From: Candidatus Aminicenantota bacterium
GTDB lineage: Bacteria > Acidobacteriota > Aminicenantia > UBA2199
NCBI GenBank assembly: GCA_020355945.1
Contig: CP070627.1
Coordinates: 1,859,400-1,865,601 of the forward strand
Direction of reading: 5' to 3'
DNA length: 6,202 nt
Shown here: positions 5,259 through 6,202 of the stretch, one piece after another
Numbering within the stretch: position 1 is the first letter of the stretch
How the letters are laid out: each line of letters begins with the position of its first letter
The notes under the pieces: generated by a model
What the model saw: the letters and a program-made list of their open reading frames with translations, nothing else
The model's database searches: none
Told to the model about the DNA's origin: nothing
Position numbers and translations under genes: made by a program

Positions 5259-6202
5259 TTATTTCGGTTTATATAACTGGTACTTTCCTTCTTTTAAATG
5301 AACTGCAGACCAATGAAGCTGGTTATTCCATTTTCTTTCCGATGCGGTGAAATCGACAATCATGGACCCAGCAGCCAGTTTTTCTTCCACAATAGCAAAC
5401 AGTTCCTGGCTTAAGTGGTCCGTTATATCCTTTGCAAAATTGTCGAAAAGGTAGATAGGGGATTTGACCAGGAAATACAATGACAGCACTAGTTTGAATT
5501 TTTCTTCTTTTTTCATTTTACAAAAATGTTTGTTCAATGTTTCTTTTCCGATTTCTTTTTTCAATTGGGTAATATCCTGGTCCGGTAGTTTGAACACCCG
5601 TTTAAAAAAACATACCAGGTGTTTGCCTTTTAGTTCACCGGGGATATGGCTGGGTTTGGAAACAAAAATGAAAGCGAGTTTTTTCCCAACAGGAAATGGT
5701 TTCCCATCCAGGGTTAATTTCAAGGGCAATCCCCGGTTTTTCCCGAAAAATACATTTACCGATTGCGTTCTCAGGGTTTCGTCATCGGTACAATCCTGGA
5801 TGGTAAAATTTTCACCGCTTTTTAAATTATAGACCAGTTTGTCAAAGGCTTTGGCGTCTTTAGGCCGGGGAAACATTTTCCATAGATAGCAGAAATAGCA
5901 TAAGATAATCAATATAGCCAGGTAACCCAGTTGGATGAGTATCCCGGACCAATAATTTGGCGGTAATGCCCCTTTCCCGTGGAAGATATCTTCATCGCCT
6001 TGAATGAAGTTGACCATTACCTTCGGGTCGTTATAATAGACACGGTCGATGATAAACCGGACAAATTTGTCCTGCATTTCAATTGAATAATCATAAAATC
6101 CCAGGTAATTCGTATAGCCGCGGCCGCTCACTTCATTGGCAGTCATATCGAAAAAAGGTCCGGGGAAAAATTTGGCTATACTGCGATCTTTTTCAATGCT
6201 CC
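5259..6202 (-). CDS. ABC-2-type permease C-terminal part fused to a degenerate ABC ATPase-like domain (N-terminus outside window)
   Basis: The frame stays open from the window edge through an internal ATG at 6146 to the TAA at 5261-5259, so this is the last 313 residues of a larger protein and 6146 is not its start. Counting from that internal Met: an extracytoplasmic stretch rich in aromatics (residues 1-65), one clear membrane helix (about 66-89), a basic stop-transfer end (KMFPRPK), then a soluble domain (about 100-275). The soluble part follows the order of an ABC ATPase: LKSGENF (usual KKGExF) at 108, LDGKPF at 146, KKLAFIFVSKP at the Q-loop place, PGELKGKHLVCFFKRVFKLP at 169, SPIYLFDNFAKDI (Walker B/D-loop place) at 229, and SMIVDFTAS at the H-loop place. 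The GxxGxGK[ST] P-loop, an LSGGQ, the catalytic Glu (Asn236 instead) and the His are missing. I infer a non-hydrolysing pseudo-ATPase joined to a permease. Confidence 0.6.
   Translation of the reverse strand, partial: SIEKDRSIAKFFPGPFFDMTANEVSGRGYTNYLGFYDYSIEMQDKFVRFIIDRVYYNDPKVMVNFIQGDEDIFHGKGALPPNYWSGILIQLGYLAILIILCYFCYLWKMFPRPKDAKAFDKLVYNLKSGENFTIQDCTDDETLRTQSVNVFFGKNRGLPLKLTLDGKPFPVGKKLAFIFVSKPSHIPGELKGKHLVCFFKRVFKLPDQDITQLKKEIGKETLNKHFCKMKKEEKFKLVLSLYFLVKSPIYLFDNFAKDITDHLSQELFAIVEEKLAAGSMIVDFTASERKWNNQLHWSAVHLKEGKYQLYKPK

Noticed and set aside
5464..5832. Plus-strand 122-codon open frame
   Set aside because: It is antisense to the ABC-like domain, with no start signal or known motif, and is explained by codon bias on the opposite strand.

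Overview
All genes that can be supported lie on the minus strand, so the window reads right to left. It is about 43-45% GC by eye and densely coding. The longest gene-free stretches are 194 bp (4615-4808), 154 bp (3357-3510) and 72 bp (792-863). No rRNA, tRNA, CRISPR array or intact insertion sequence is visible. Three features suggest a free-living bacterium of the Acidobacteria/Aminicenantes kind: a Y_Y_Y-domain sensor joined to a SpoIIE-type phosphatase, a large secreted protein joining plant-type leucine-rich repeats to BACON-like and Ig-like modules, and an ABC-2 permease ending in an ABC-like soluble domain. This taxonomic guess rests on domain style alone and is tentative.

Layout in transcription order. 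(1) 6202-5259: 3' part of an ABC-2-type membrane protein whose last membrane helix is followed by a domain laid out like an ABC ATPase but without a Walker A motif or a clear signature motif. (2) 5249-4809: an XRE-family regulator starting 9 bp after that stop, almost certainly co-transcribed. (3) 4808-4615: an intergenic region with a candidate 121-bp element bounded by imperfect inverted GGTGCCAGG-type ends, then a near-consensus sigma70-type promoter (TTGACA, 17 bp, TATCAT). (4) 4614-3511: a 367-aa protein of unknown function whose start codon lies 7 nt after the -10 box, predicting a leaderless mRNA. (5) 3510-3357: an AT-rich region with three TTAAATATT copies, a dyad and a strong Shine-Dalgarno site. 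(6) 3356-864: an 830-aa secreted LRR/BACON/Ig-like protein. (7) 863-792: a second near-consensus promoter (TTGAAT, 17 bp, TATAAT) only 6 nt from the next start. (8) 791-1: 5' part of a membrane-anchored Y_Y_Y-domain / SpoIIE-like phosphatase, cut by the window edge.

The genes look like separate units: an ABC transporter plus regulator operon, a single gene of unknown function, a secreted surface or adhesion-type protein and a signalling phosphatase. Nothing shows that they form one pathway. The observations most worth a second look are the apparent ABC pseudo-ATPase fused to a permease, the two predicted leaderless promoters (one with a palindrome over its -10 box, which also corrects a gene start), the short repeat shared by two intergenic regions, and a 13-bp tandem duplication that creates the stop codon of the LRR gene.
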